A DNA stretch of 64,000 nucleotides from Lepraria neglecta (GCA_033220425.1 JASNWA010000002.1:62001-126000); one strand, 5' to 3'; numbered from the stretch's first letter, positions 34,217 to 44,893 are shown. The notes: generated by a model from the sequence alone, not told the origin. Numbers and translations: made by a program.

Positions 34217-34661
34217 TGTTCTGACTATCGCAGCCCCCGCAAGCGCTAGGACACGCGTCGTAATATATTACGCCTGCTATCGTAATATATTAGGGGGTTC
34301 CAGCACCGTAGATGGTACTTCGTAGGGGATCCACCTCACGGCAGTAGTGTTCTCAGTAAGCCCTACCAGGCACGCTTCCAAACGCTAGGCGACATGAGGT
34401 TCCCACGTAATGCTCGCCACTGGATTACGTTATAAAGCCTAATCTGGTCCCGACTCGGTCCGTATGAATGTTGGAAGCAGGCAGAGAGATCAATGCGCCT
34501 TAGAACAAGCGGATGTAGTGCATATTAGAATTCAAGAACGTCAACTGATCTAAATAAGCAGCTGCTTGATTGATTGAATACACCAGCGAGACCAGCATTC
34601 CGCGTCTCCTTGTCTATCCTCCATATTCCTCTACAATTAACCCGAACATATATGCCCTATC
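34217..34661. other. Intergenic, promoter region of UstYa homologue 3
   Basis: No gene. It lies between the MITE and the start codon at 34662, so the MITE is within 450 bp of that promoter. Confidence 0.4.
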
Positions 34662-35730
34662 ATGCGTTTCTTCCAGCTTGTTTCTTACCGCCTTCTACGG
34701 TCCGAAGAGGAAGGAGTAGCAGACTCCCACAAAGAACATTTCCTTGACAGAGATGAAGCAGTCTCAAGTGAGCTAGATCCAGATCATGAAGACCAGGATT
34801 GGGCTTGGACATTGCTTGGACAGCGACCGCGGCTAAAACGTATCACCATCATTGCTGCATCCCTAGCTTTAGTATTCCTGTCATTTTGGGCAGCATTGTG
34901 GGCACAATCACAGACCCTACAGACATGTCTAGCACGAACCTCGTCTTATTGTAGGTTCTCTTTTCTCTCAGACGATGAAAGTCTGCCGTACTCTAATAAT
35001 TCTTAGCCCCAGCTTTAGAAGTGGTGAACTACCACGAGACAGACTTTCCCAACGTGTTTGATCAGAAAAGTCGATATCGAGGGCCACCCTCGCCAGAATT
35101 AGAAAAGGCATGGGAGGACTTATGGAACCGTAAGGTCTTCACCGTACTTTTCATGTCGGTGCATGATAGTCTTATACTAATTCCCTTCTTTAGAACCGGA
35201 AGTTCTAATCCCGCCTCATGGAATGGCCAAACTAAATCGAAGCGGAGAGTCCTTGAACAGCTACATGACCGTTCCAGAAGAAGAGGGTGATGGCTATTTT
35301 GGGGGATTAGAAGTCTTTCACCAGCTTCACTGCCTAGTAAATACCCTGTCCCTCCTTTTTCGACTTCTCAACCATAGAGCTCCTACTAACTCGTTGTGGG
35401 AATCTACAGAATTATGTCCGTCAATTCACGTGGTTTCTGATGGATAAATACGACGACGAGACGCTACCAACTGGGTTTGATATCCCATTGAAGGCTCTTC
35501 GAATGCACACTGATCACTGCATTGAAACGCTGAGAATTGTGTTGATGTGCTATTCGGATGTCAGCCCGGTTTTGGTGAAATGGAGTTCTAGCAATCCTCC
35601 AATGCCCGAGGCAGACTTCAGCTCGCACCACCGCTGCCGAAATTTTGACAACATTCTCGCATGGAATAAGGAGCACGCAATTAGCTCGTGGGGATTGAGG
35701 GATCTGCAACATCACCATTACGAAGACTGA
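34662..35730 (+). CDS. Canonical UstYa-family protein (homologue 3), four exons
   Basis: Exons 34662-34950, 35007-35129, 35194-35336 and 35410-35730 (introns of 56, 64 and 73 bp, all GT-AG) join to a 291-aa protein. A membrane helix at about residues 61-82 follows an acidic tail. After the helix comes SYSPALEVVNYHETDFPNVF, typical of UstYa proteins, then HQLHC (180-184) and HTDHC (218-222), the two HxxHC motifs. The spliced joins recreate the conserved boxes (SYSPA at intron 1, HQLHCL at intron 3), which supports the model. This is one of two intron-containing, classical members here, the other being at 45455. It probably cyclises the precursor encoded at 43107. Confidence 0.88.
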
Positions 35731-35863
35731 ATCGAGATGAAAAAGAGAGCTTCTCGGATGGATGATTTTTTTCCCAAGAACGTATCAATTCATTAAAGCA
35801 CTTCCTCCTATACTTCAGGTAGACCACGCAGATGCACCATAGATGGAGCCTTTTAGTTATACT

Positions 35864-38031
35864 TCATATCGACCTTGCCTCAGTCAGGCCCAAATCTTTG
35901 TAAAAGGCTTCAGTCCTGGGCTGCCGTCCCAGAAAGTCCACCAGCGTCCTCATTTCAGGCTGGCTGCCTCCTTTTTCCAGAATCATATGGCGGTATCGAC
36001 GACCCTCTTTGGGATTCATCGGATCGCGCTTGAAGACTTCATAGAAAATGTCAAGTGCAAAGACTTTGGAAATCAGGTAGCCGTAGTAACCAGCATCGTA
36101 GCCACCCATCAGGTGGAAAAATGTTACCTCGCCGTGGCCCCATTCATAACGGTGCTCTCCCTGGATCTTAGGACCCTCAAGCTGTGTGATCCCCTCCCAG
36201 AGTGAGTTGTAGAGCTCCGAGCTATTTATCTTCTCGATGGCGTCATGGGATTCTGGTTGATGAATCATCATATCAAAAATACTGACGTGCAGCTGACGCA
36301 GGTAGAAAAGGCCGCTATTGACGTTTTTGCTCCGTATTAGATTCTGTATCATATCTTCTGATATATTTTCGTCGGTGAGGTAATGCCGACTCAGGCACTG
36401 CAGCTGCAAGGGCATCCAGCACCAATTCTCAAGCATCTGACTAGGAGCTTCACAGAAGTCTTGTACTGTCATAGTTCCATGGAAGCGTGAGTAGGCGGTC
36501 TTCGACACATGGTCATGAATGCCGTGACCCAGCTCATGGAATAACATGACCAGTTCATCATGCTTCAGAAGACTGGGTTTTGTACTTGTAGGTCTTGAGA
36601 AGTTGCACACCAAAACTGTTGCGGGATATCTTCGATTTCCATCTGCATCGGACAAACTCTGGAACGTCAGTAAATGTTCGAGACGACGGTCTATTAGAGG
36701 ATACGTACTGGTTGCACATTGAAATTGGCTGCGTGTGAGAATTTGCCTTGGCGAGGGTATAAGTCCAAATAGAGATAGCCAACAAATTCTCCGCCGTCAG
36801 CTTTATCATCCCACACACTGAATAACTGGACGTCTTCATGCCAAATGTGACCGGAACGGTCTCCGGCGGCAATGTGAATCCTGTCCTTCAGGTCGAAATC
36901 CGAGAAGACAAGACCGAACAAGCGGCCAAATGCCTCCAGCATAGCCTGAACCGTAGTATTTAGTGGAAAGTACTCGGAAATCTTCTGCTGATCAACTGAG
37001 AATTGCTGCTCCAACATCATTCGATGATAGAAACGATGATCCCAGAGATAATAATGACCATCGTACTTTTCAACTCCCATGTCGGCTTTCTTGAGCTGCT
37101 TCAGCTTGTCAATTTCCTCGCATCCTCTCACAGCCAGCCTAGATCTCAAATCTTCCAAGAAAGAGTTGACCGTGTGAGGAGATTTGATCATCTTATCTTC
37201 GAGGCGAAATGTCGCATGATCGGGGTATCCCAGAAGACGGGCAGCCTTATCACGAAGGATTATGGTTTCCTCAAACAGCGGCACGTTCTGATTACATTTA
37301 TTTTCATATCCGAGGAAAACCTTTCTGCGCGTCTCGCTATTCCTGGCATGGCTCATGGTTGGAAAATAGTCCGGATACTGGAACATCAGTCGCAGCTTAT
37401 CCTTGTTTGGGCCGTCATCCTGCCCTTTCTCTAATCTCTCCACAACATCTCCTGGTACCCCCTCTAGTTCCTGAGGTTCTAACCAAATACCCAAGTTTTC
37501 CTCATTTAAGTTCTTCTGGAATTCGGTAGAGAGCTCACTCAGTCGCTTCTTGATCTTTTTGAAGGCTTCGCGCTCAGGGCCAGCGGGTATACCGAGCCCA
37601 TTTGACAGGTACTTCTTATGCTCCTTCTCCAGGAGCAACTGGGACTCTATGTCGAGAGTTTCGTCCTGGCTATCCCTCAAAACCGCGTCGATAAGCACGA
37701 AAAGATCTTCGCGCATAGCCGTTTCAATGCCAAACTCACTGAAGAGCTTTTTTGCCTCTCTTGAAGCATCCCTCAGTGCCGCATCTGGAGAGACAGCTTG
37801 GTAGAATGTGATAGTGTGCGATTCCAGGGCCACGCGATTCTCGTTTTGGGCGAGTGGGAGGAGGGTGTTAGCAAAAGTCGCTGTTTTCAGCTGCACGCTC
37901 CGAACAACCTCGTCTTGAACCTTGCGGGACTGCTCGATCAGGCGCTTTGTATCTTGGATGAGGGATCTGGGGCTGGCCATGAAGAGAGGGGGCTGCTGTG
38001 GAGCGTACTTGGGCTTTCTCTCTGGCGGCAT
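35864..38031 (-). CDS. M3-family zinc metallopeptidase (thimet oligopeptidase-like)
   Basis: Two exons on the minus strand, 38031-36709 and 36658-35864, with a 50-bp intron (GTACGT...CCAG) whose removal joins FNVQP to SLSDADGNRR. The product is 705 aa, the usual size for this family. Zinc site: H482-ELG-H486 in FHELGHGIHDH, with the third ligand Glu511 in DFCEAPSQMLE. M3 enzymes cut short peptides, usually in the cytosol or mitochondria. No signal peptide is obvious. The GTG upstream is ignored in favour of the ATG at 38031. Peptidases recur in fungal RiPP clusters, so a role in trimming the core peptide is plausible. A general peptide-turnover gene captured by position cannot be excluded. 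Confidence 0.9.
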
Positions 38032-38502
38032 TTTCACAGATTGTCAGCTCCAAAAGTAGCGGAAAAGGCGACCATGTAAAGCTTTGATGGTTGTCCTAGA
38101 GGATATCCGATTTCGAACGCTATTTTCGTCCGTCTTGAGCAGCGTGCCTAGACCTTCGATGTCAAGTTCTTAGCGACAATACGTGTACGGCATCATGTAC
38201 AAGCACATTAGGCGTACAAAAGGACACCGACTTGTCTATGATCCTCATTAGAAGAAGTGGGGAATGGTCTTTATATGTGGGGATCAACCGGCATTACTAT
38301 TGGAAATGGACCATTATCACGTCAGAAATACACAGCTCGCTGATATGCACAGGGCTTGATCAAGTCTGCCTAGACCTACGAGCTAATAATAGGGGTTTGC
38401 TTCAAATTGTGACAATCTCAGGATATATTCTATATTATGGAGTTTATGGATGGCAGCATTTATTTCGAGCTTCGAACTCCATAGATATCCCCTAGAAAGC
38501 CC
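38032..38502. other. Intergenic between transporter 3' end and peptidase 5' end
   Basis: No gene. It should contain the promoter of the peptidase, which is transcribed leftwards from 38031. Confidence 0.4.
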
Positions 38503-40377
38503 TCAGCAGGTATCCTCGATGCCAGTAGCAAGATAGGTTGCCACAAGCGCACAACAGCCACCGAGACGCAGAACCCATACGAGGCTCAAGTCATGCTCAC
38601 TATGACCATTGCTATTGTCCGCTGACAACATCGACTGGATCCCCATTCCGAGGGTCACCAGCATCTGTGGGAGACAGATTGAGAAATTGTGCATCCCGTA
38701 TATCAGCCCCGGCTGGCTTGACACATCAATGTCGTCACCATACTCATCATGAGAGTGATGACCCTTCTCCTGATCATGACAATTCTCCGTTACCGAAACA
38801 GGACCTAGACCTTGCCTTTGCGATGGACAGGGTGATATTTCCGCGCCTAACAGAGCGTACGGTATCCAGACAGAGGCAGCCCAGCTGAAACCTACAATGC
38901 TGAAGAGAAAGACGGTGCCCATGGTAGAGGTGAAAACGAAAGTTGCCAGCATCGAGAATCCGAGTATGCCTTGCGAGGCAAGCCAGAGATGACGCATCGT
39001 AAAATACTTTCGGGCCGAGACCAAAGACGGCAATGATATCGCCGCAAACAAGGCAACTGTGCTGAACCCAAGAAGAGTAAGAGATCCTACTCTGGAGTCT
39101 GGTTCATAAATGACATCTTTCAAAGAGGTCTGCCTTTGAAGTTCTGTGGTATCTGGTAATTTTGTTTGATCAGCAAGAACAGGGGAAGGTTTGACGACAT
39201 CAAGGAACTTACGGACGCTCTTGACATATCTACGTGATAATTCTCAGCTTATCAATTCTTGGGAGATGGTACAAATCGAAAGAAAGGGTTTCGGAAGCCA
39301 TACGTTACCGCATAATATAAGAAAGGAAACCAACCAAGCCAGGCAAAGAACTGCACCAGGTAGACAGTCCGAATCTGGCTGGGCTTTCCAAAAAGTAACC
39401 TCCACATAGCACGTAGACTGGCGGCGTGGGAAGCGATTCCAGCAGGAGTAGACATGGCCGAGGGAAGCCGCTTTTCTCTCACGCTGACGCAGCTAACCGC
39501 TATTGTGATTGTAAGGACTAGGCTGGCCAACAAGCTCAGGTCCATGAAAATTGTGTGGTCAGACCGGTAGGGTACTCCAGCATGCGGAAGAAGATCCATA
39601 TATGCCGCTAGATTTGCCCATGCTGCAGCCAGGTTGCTGTAACCGCCGGCCCAGGCATTAGCTTTGGCTTGCTCACTTTTCGTACAGTCATCGGTGATGA
39701 GAGTCCGCAATCCTATCTGAACAGGCTGAACAGCCACCCACATCGACAAGGTGGAAAACATCGTTATTGTGACTAAGCATGCTCGGTGCGTCGCAGGCGT
39801 TGCGGATGCAAATACCAGGAGACGACTGAGCGACTCGGCCCAGGCGAGAGACAAGATCGAGATGACTAGAATCAATGTTCCCATTATGATGAACGGCTTG
39901 CGTCGTCCCCATCGTGACTGGAGATGGTCGCTCCAGCTGCCAAAACATGGCTGAAGAAAAGCACCGCACAGGGGGCCCGACAACAGTGTTATCGAGATTT
40001 CCAATTGACCGAGACCAAGAGATTTGAGATGGGTCTAGCTATTGGTCAACCATAGGTATCTGAGGTTGAACATGAAGCTCTTGGGCTCTGCCACAGAACC
40101 TTAGAGTAGAAGAAGGTCACCTTACCACTCCCTGCCCTATGAAGGTTACGAAGATGATTTGTAGACTATACCCATCATGTGCATGTCAGCCGTTTGTTTA
40201 GCTAAGACTACAAGAAGAGGTTCTGCTACTCAGCGAAGCAAAGAAGATGACGGACCCGGCGAACCCAATGGTCCTGAGACAATGTCGTGGAGAATGTTCT
40301 TCTTTGCGAGGTAGTCGTAGTGTAGAGGACGAGAAGGCAATTCCAGAGCCAGGAAAGGAATTCTGTTGTGTGGCCAT
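38503..40377 (-). CDS. MFS/GPH-type transporter (sucrose-transporter/SLC45-like)
   Basis: Minus-strand multi-exon gene. The main exon, about 40034-39270, carries SGPLCGAFLQPCFGSWSD and the loop RWGRRKPFIIMG, typical of glycoside-pentoside-hexuronide/SLC45 symporters, plus several membrane helices and WFPFLYYAVTY. The last exon, about 39123-38503, has the remaining helices and a His-rich loop. A small exon reading LQIIFVTFIGQGV (about 40165-40130) splices to THLKSLGLGQLE at 40034. The proposed start ATG (40377) and the exact 5' junctions, and the junctions near 39270-39130, could not be fixed, so exon borders are tentative. Likely role in the cluster: export of product or intermediates (inference). 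The family more often moves sugars. Confidence 0.75.
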
Positions 40378-40970
40378 CGTGACAAGAATAACAATGCAGA
40401 TCGGAAGAGCCGATCAGGCCCGAGAGACTCACCTCTCCAAGTCACGGCAATGCTGAATATACAAGCTCAGAATCAGGGCTCAGAACAGGTAATACTGTTG
40501 AGCATGAGCAGAATGCTACGGGCTGCGAGACGTATCGCGCGATTCATCACATCATACCCTGACACTCACTAACGTAATTGAGATTGTGGAATAGTGAGAC
40601 AGTGAGACAGTGAGACGGAGGAGTGCATCTAGTGAGGTAGATGACGGACAGTGTTAGTTCCTAACGCTAGCTTAGGATTAGGGTTTATACCCTTATACCC
40701 TTCAGCGAGAAATTACACACGCTAAGGTATCTACATCACGTCAGCTGCAGCGGGGGGAAAAGGGACGCGGGTCTGGTGTGTGACATCTGCACGATTAAAA
40801 TGTTGGATCTAATATCACGCTGTGTTCGAAGCTTGTACACTGACAAACGGTCACGCCCTTCCCTTCCCCTAGAATCGCCACCATACTTCGCTACGTTTGT
40901 TGTGAGAACCCATTGTTTTCAAAAGAGTTGCACAAAGTCCAGCCACCTAGACTGTCACGTTGCAATCGAC
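40378..40970. other. Divergent intergenic region between transporter and UstYa homologue 4
   Basis: A candidate bidirectional promoter. It contains repeated GTGAGACAGTGAGACAGTGAGAC (about 40592-40616) and repeated CCCTTATACCC motifs. An open frame extends upstream from 40971 but its sequence looks non-coding. Confidence 0.4.
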
Positions 40971-41525
40971 ATGTTACGCTCGATCTTGCCTCTTATCCAC
41001 TCAATCTTACTTTTCATGCCTAGCCAGGGCTATTTGGTTTCACCGCCCGTGACGCGAGACAATGTTCTGCACTGCGGCTCAAATCCAGAAGAAGCCAAAC
41101 GACTGGGCTGCCATTTTGATATGTTCTCTTTTGCCTACTACGCTCCACCATGCTACAACAAACAGCTCCACGATGATTTTCTGGCGCAGCACCGGGACGA
41201 GATCCAATGGACGCAAATGGACTACACTCCAGTCACAACAGAGGAGGTCCTTGAGGGAATTCACACTGACCTTCGCCCAATATCCGGGCAATTCCACGAT
41301 TTGCACTGCACATACGAGTGGCTCAGATTGATCAGCGCGCTGGCAGAGGAGAGGCCCCTCGATAGGAAATTGTCGAAATTTGAGCATTCGCATCACTGCT
41401 CGATGAATCTGTTGGAGAAGGACAAGAGTCACCGGAATGAAACGGCTACGCAGACTGCATCGCTTTTATTTGGTCGCTGTGGATTGACAGCGGAACTTAT
41501 GTATGCGTATGGGACAAAGGATTAG
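40971..41525 (+). CDS. UstYa-family homologue 4 (short)
   Basis: A single exon, 184 aa from the ATG at 40971. An in-frame ATG further upstream (40800) would add 57 residues that do not resemble the family. An N-terminal hydrophobic stretch (residues 1-17, MLRSILPLIHSILLFMP) is the membrane anchor or signal. CGSNPEEAKRLGC (35-47) is followed by HDLHC (109-113) and HSHHC (139-143), both intact. Compared with its relatives here the cytosolic N-terminal tail is missing, so the topology may differ (possibly cleaved and luminal). It is transcribed divergently from the transporter. Confidence 0.78.
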   Translation: MLRSILPLIHSILLFMPSQGYLVSPPVTRDNVLHCGSNPEEAKRLGCHFDMFSFAYYAPPCYNKQLHDDFLAQHRDEIQWTQMDYTPVTTEEVLEGIHTDLRPISGQFHDLHCTYEWLRLISALAEERPLDRKLSKFEHSHHCSMNLLEKDKSHRNETATQTASLLFGRCGLTAELMYAYGTKD

Positions 41526-41807
41526 AATAGTGGGCCACAGAGAGATGAAAAGGGATATTCTCGTGGAGGCTTTGCCTAGATTGATTTGGATACCTTCTCA
41601 ATAAGATCACACGTCTACCTATTTAACATTTGCAAAGAGAGCTTACGGAGTTCAACCGATAGCATCAGCCACAATTAATAGAATATACTGAGGATATGAG
41701 TCATTCTGAGGATTCGATTCGTGCTTTGAACATCACCAAAGGAAGCTAGAACGGTACCTCCCACTCGCACTTAGATCTAACCAATCCATTAGACTAGCCT
41801 GCCCCTC

Positions 41808-42653
41808 TCAATCACGAAGAGCTACCTCCACCTCTCTTCTCATTTGCTCCGCCTCTAACCCACATATCGGATACCAGGGTTTGAGATGCGACTTGATACT
41901 CTCGCTGTCCCGTCTCTCCCTCGTCAGCAAATCCGGACCGCACCGTTTGGCTAGCCCATAGCTCGCAGACCACTCCTCCAACGGCCAGCTCCTCATTGCC
42001 GCTCTCTGAACTTTCTGCCACCCGTACGCACAAGCAACCAGATGGTGCTCCCAAGTTGTGAAAATTTCGTGACGATCCGTCACGGCCGCTCCGGGAGGAC
42101 TCATCCCTGTCGCGTAATCCTCCAACGCTGAGAAAGGGATTGGGTCATGGTTGGGCGTATAGAACGCGGGTGAGTCGCCCGTCTGGGACCACAGAGAAGA
42201 GACGCTCTCGTTGTAGAGTTGCAGATCTGTGCATTCGGGCGGTGTCCAGCCAAAAGAGAAGGTGTCGAAGTGGCAGCCTGCGGCTATGGCTTCGGAGGCA
42301 GTACTTCCACAGGATCTGACTCCTGTACTTGGCTGGAAATGGCTTGTGCCACCTTTGTCGTCAATATGTTCTGCGTGGTAGTTGTGGAGGGATTTTTGCA
42401 GACTGACAAGCCAAACCAAAAGGACGATCGTGGAGGTGAGAAGGATACCCAGAAAAATAATCAAAGAGATGACGATTCTTCTGCCAAAGAATCGCTGGTC
42501 ACAGTGGAGGTAATCCTTCTTTGGCTCGGAACCCCCAATAACGGTAGAGTCATCATCGCTGCATTCTCGATCCTCTTCCCCACGATTGTCCTTCAGCAGC
42601 GACTGAGACTGCAAGTTATTCTCGTACTGCTTCACCTTGTCGTAGTCGACCAT
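41808..42653 (-). CDS. UstYa-family homologue 5 with degenerate HxxHC motifs
   Basis: A single exon of 281 aa, ATG at 42653 (an upstream in-frame TTG is not used). There is an acidic tail, then a strong membrane helix at about residues 59-83 (RIVISLIIFLGILLTSTIVLLVWLV), then CGSTASEAIAAGC (115-127) and FDTFSFGWTPPEC as in its relatives. The first motif reads HHLVAC (203-208) with Ala where the second His should be. The second motif is replaced by GLAKRC (233-238), with no His. The frame is fully open, so it is probably expressed. The loss suggests an inactive partner/scaffold role or early decay rather than a normal oxidase. Confidence 0.75.
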   Translation of the reverse strand: MVDYDKVKQYENNLQSQSLLKDNRGEEDRECSDDDSTVIGGSEPKKDYLHCDQRFFGRRIVISLIIFLGILLTSTIVLLVWLVSLQKSLHNYHAEHIDDKGGTSHFQPSTGVRSCGSTASEAIAAGCHFDTFSFGWTPPECTDLQLYNESVSSLWSQTGDSPAFYTPNHDPIPFSALEDYATGMSPPGAAVTDRHEIFTTWEHHLVACAYGWQKVQRAAMRSWPLEEWSASYGLAKRCGPDLLTRERRDSESIKSHLKPWYPICGLEAEQMRREVEVALRD

Positions 42654-43106
42654 TTTCTTCCACAATCAGCATAGGGTGCCAAGTGAAGAACACAACAGTC
42701 GCAGAGAAATGTCGAAAGAACGGATATCGAGTGGTAGATGCGACCTTCCGCCAATCATCCACGAAATGAGTTCTCCATTACTGTAATTGGATTGTGTACT
42801 GCTTTACTCAGACCAGGTGATAATAGTCAGCAATGTGACGTGATCTGGCGTCTCACCCACTCAGCTTAGGACATCAAGATTATTGTAGTACGTCACCTAT
42901 CTAGGGTGATATCTGTAGAAGCGCGATAATAACGTAATAAAGCTACCTCCGTAAGATACGCTTCGATGTCATGACTTACTAGAAGGCTAGCTTTTCTATG
43001 TGGCATCTATATATGTGCAGAATCCAGTAAATTGTCTTGTGAGCCAAAAACAATTGCTTTGTATTGTTCGACTTGAAATCAAGCACACCAAATTCTTAAA
43101 ATTACA
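42654..43106. other. Divergent intergenic region between homologue 5 and the precursor gene
   Basis: A bidirectional promoter region between 42653 (minus-strand start) and 43107 (plus-strand start). No gene. A TATA-like site is listed separately. Confidence 0.45.
43008..43014 (+). promoter_or_regulatory. TATA-like box upstream of the precursor gene
   Basis: TATATAT about 93 bp before the ATG at 43107, in the short divergent intergenic region. This is a reasonable distance for a fungal core promoter. The assignment rests on sequence and position only. Confidence 0.35.
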
Positions 43107-43632
43107 ATGCATTTCTCCAAGACAATAGTCGCTGCACTGCTCGCTGCCGCAAACGTGGCGGTGGCACTTCCAGTTGGCGATGAAGCAAAAGCACTTAGCG
43201 CCAGAGACGAGCTGGAACCTGAGACTCGTGGCGGTCAGGTGTACATCAGTATGTCATGAACCTTCATTTGTATTTCTCAAACCGACAGGAGCTCATTAGC
43301 TCCTATTCAGAGCGTGAAGAGCTAGAGCCCGAGACTCGTGGCGGCCAAGTCTACATCAGTAAGTTTCATGTTCATCGAACAGATATGGTTTGAAGCTGAA
43401 ATGGTACACTTCAGAGCGGGAGGAACTGGAACCTGAGACTCGCGGAGGTCAGGTCTACATCAGTGAGTACACGGTCAATTTTCCAATCAGAACGCGTACA
43501 AACGCAACGTGATTCAGAACGCGAGGAGCTTGAACCAGAGACTCGTGGCGGTCAAGTGTACATTTGTGAGTTCAAGATGCAATCTATTGATCCATTTGTC
43601 AGTGTACCAGGCTAAACGAGATTTTACAAGAA
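43107..43632 (+). CDS. Candidate RiPP (dikaritin-type) precursor with one repeat unit per exon
   Basis: Exons 43107-43248, 43311-43358, 43415-43462 and 43518-43565, plus the last two stop-codon bases at 43631-43632; about 95 aa. Residues 1-20 are a signal peptide (MHFSKTIVAA... ending AVA). Four units follow, each ending in ELEPETRGGQVYI; units 2-4 are REELEPETRGGQVYI. All introns (62, 56, 55 and 65 bp) are phase 1 and cut at the same codon. ...ATC A|GT joins AG|CG so that AAG-CG(T/G/C), a Lys-Arg Kex2 site, appears only after splicing. Each middle exon is exactly 48 nt. At the last junction the split codon becomes TAA. If that intron is retained the frame runs to a stop at 43613-43615. Signal peptide, repeated cores, Kex2 sites and UstYa-family neighbours match the dikaritin precursor pattern. 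The mature product is unknown. Confidence 0.82.
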
Positions 43633-44212
43633 TGTCCACATTTAGCCCTCGATGGCACTAGGTTTTACAATGCTGTAGGCTTGGGAGTGAATGGAGCAGG
43701 TGAGAAAGGTAGATAGTTCAAGATTGAGGACTTTGAGAAAATGGATATTTTGTTCAGACATTTAATTATACTTTCAAAGGCTTTCCTACTATCCAAGGCC
43801 AAGATGATTGATGAGATTAGGCAAAGGCAATAGCAATCTTTTGTCTAAGCAGATATAAACTATACTAGAGCCTACGCATAATTTGATAGATTGAGTATCA
43901 GCAAAATTGCTTAGGGTTACTAGGTTCTCCCACTTACAATGTTAGCTTTGCGGTTAGGATATCTATCATGAGTTTTGTTCGTTTAGTTTTAAGTGTGTAT
44001 TTGTATAGAACTTGATCAATCATTTCACAAAATCTAGCCGCAAGAACGGATTGACTGGATACTATCGCTTTCAGGTGAAAATCGCTCCCCTGAGTAATCT
44101 GGATGTGCAAAAACCCTACATTTCGCTTTCCACAGCAATAGCGTCTGTCCATGAAAGAAATCTCGAGCTGGAAGACTTCGTGCAGAAACCATAATCTCCA
44201 TCTGACCTACAC
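43633..44212. other. Intergenic, no gene
   Basis: 3' region of the precursor gene and terminator side of homologue 6. Short frames here have no supporting features. Confidence 0.4.
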
Positions 44213-44893
44213 CTAACAATCCTGGTCATAGAAAACATGCGGTGCTTTGGTCTGAATCTGATACCAGTTGGTATCATTTCTCAAAGCCTCCAGCAAGAGA
44301 ACAGAACAGTGCTCCAGATGCTCGTACTCCACTTGTCTGGGCGTATACCGCGTCCCATCCCTGATGATCTGCCCTAGGCTGAGATACATGTACACACAGT
44401 GGGTCAGATGTTCCCGTCTTTCCCCATAGACGGGGACCTTATTATCCAGCGCGTCGATCCATTCCTCCCCACTAGCTATCCTCTTCTTGTATGGATCTAT
44501 GTAAAAGCGCCAAGGCTCGTCTGCTTCGGCCTGAAGGTATTCCTCGTTTGCGTAATGTGGGCAGTGCTTCGGATACCAGGCCCACATCAGCTGATCGAAA
44601 GAGCATCCCAGCGCAAGCGCTTCAACAGAGGAGTTTCCGCAAGGCCCGGTAAATTGACTGTATCCGGAACGTGACGCGAAAATGTAGTACAAGGCGAAAG
44701 TTATTGGCATTGCTATTCCGACTATGAGGGTAGCTGCGACGATGGTAGCTTTTCGGTATGGCTGCGCAATCTTCTCTGTTTCGCTTGACGAATTATGCTT
44801 CTCGTCCAAGCGGTTGGTGTCATCAACAAGCTGGTAGGTCCACCGCCATTGAGAAAAGATGTCACGATAAATCCATCGCCACTGGGAAAACAT
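44213..44893 (-). CDS. UstYa-family homologue 6 with duplicated N-terminal motif
   Basis: A single exon of 226 aa from the ATG at 44893 (a GTG further upstream is ignored). The N-terminus holds a short tandem duplication, MFSQWRWIY and IFSQWRWTY (residues 1-20). A membrane helix spans about 50-72. CGNSSVEALALGC (85-97) is followed by HLTHC (162-166) and HLEHC (192-196), both intact. It is transcribed divergently from homologue 7 and lies next to the precursor gene. A redox/cyclisation role on the precursor is inferred. Confidence 0.8.
   Translation of the reverse strand: MFSQWRWIYRDIFSQWRWTYQLVDDTNRLDEKHNSSSETEKIAQPYRKATIVAATLIVGIAMPITFALYYIFASRSGYSQFTGPCGNSSVEALALGCSFDQLMWAWYPKHCPHYANEEYLQAEADEPWRFYIDPYKKRIASGEEWIDALDNKVPVYGERREHLTHCVYMYLSLGQIIRDGTRYTPRQVEYEHLEHCSVLLLEALRNDTNWYQIQTKAPHVFYDQDC

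Noticed and set aside
37003-37434. Plus-strand 143-codon frame
   Set aside because: It is antisense to the M3 peptidase coding exon and has no features of its own.
42219-42674. Plus-strand 151-codon frame
   Set aside because: Antisense shadow of UstYa-family homologue 5.
43481-43500. Alternative acceptor AATCAG|AACGCG in precursor intron 3
   Set aside because: Using it would make an 18-bp intron and then run into the real acceptor out of register. The acceptor ending at 43517 gives the exact 48-nt repeat exon.
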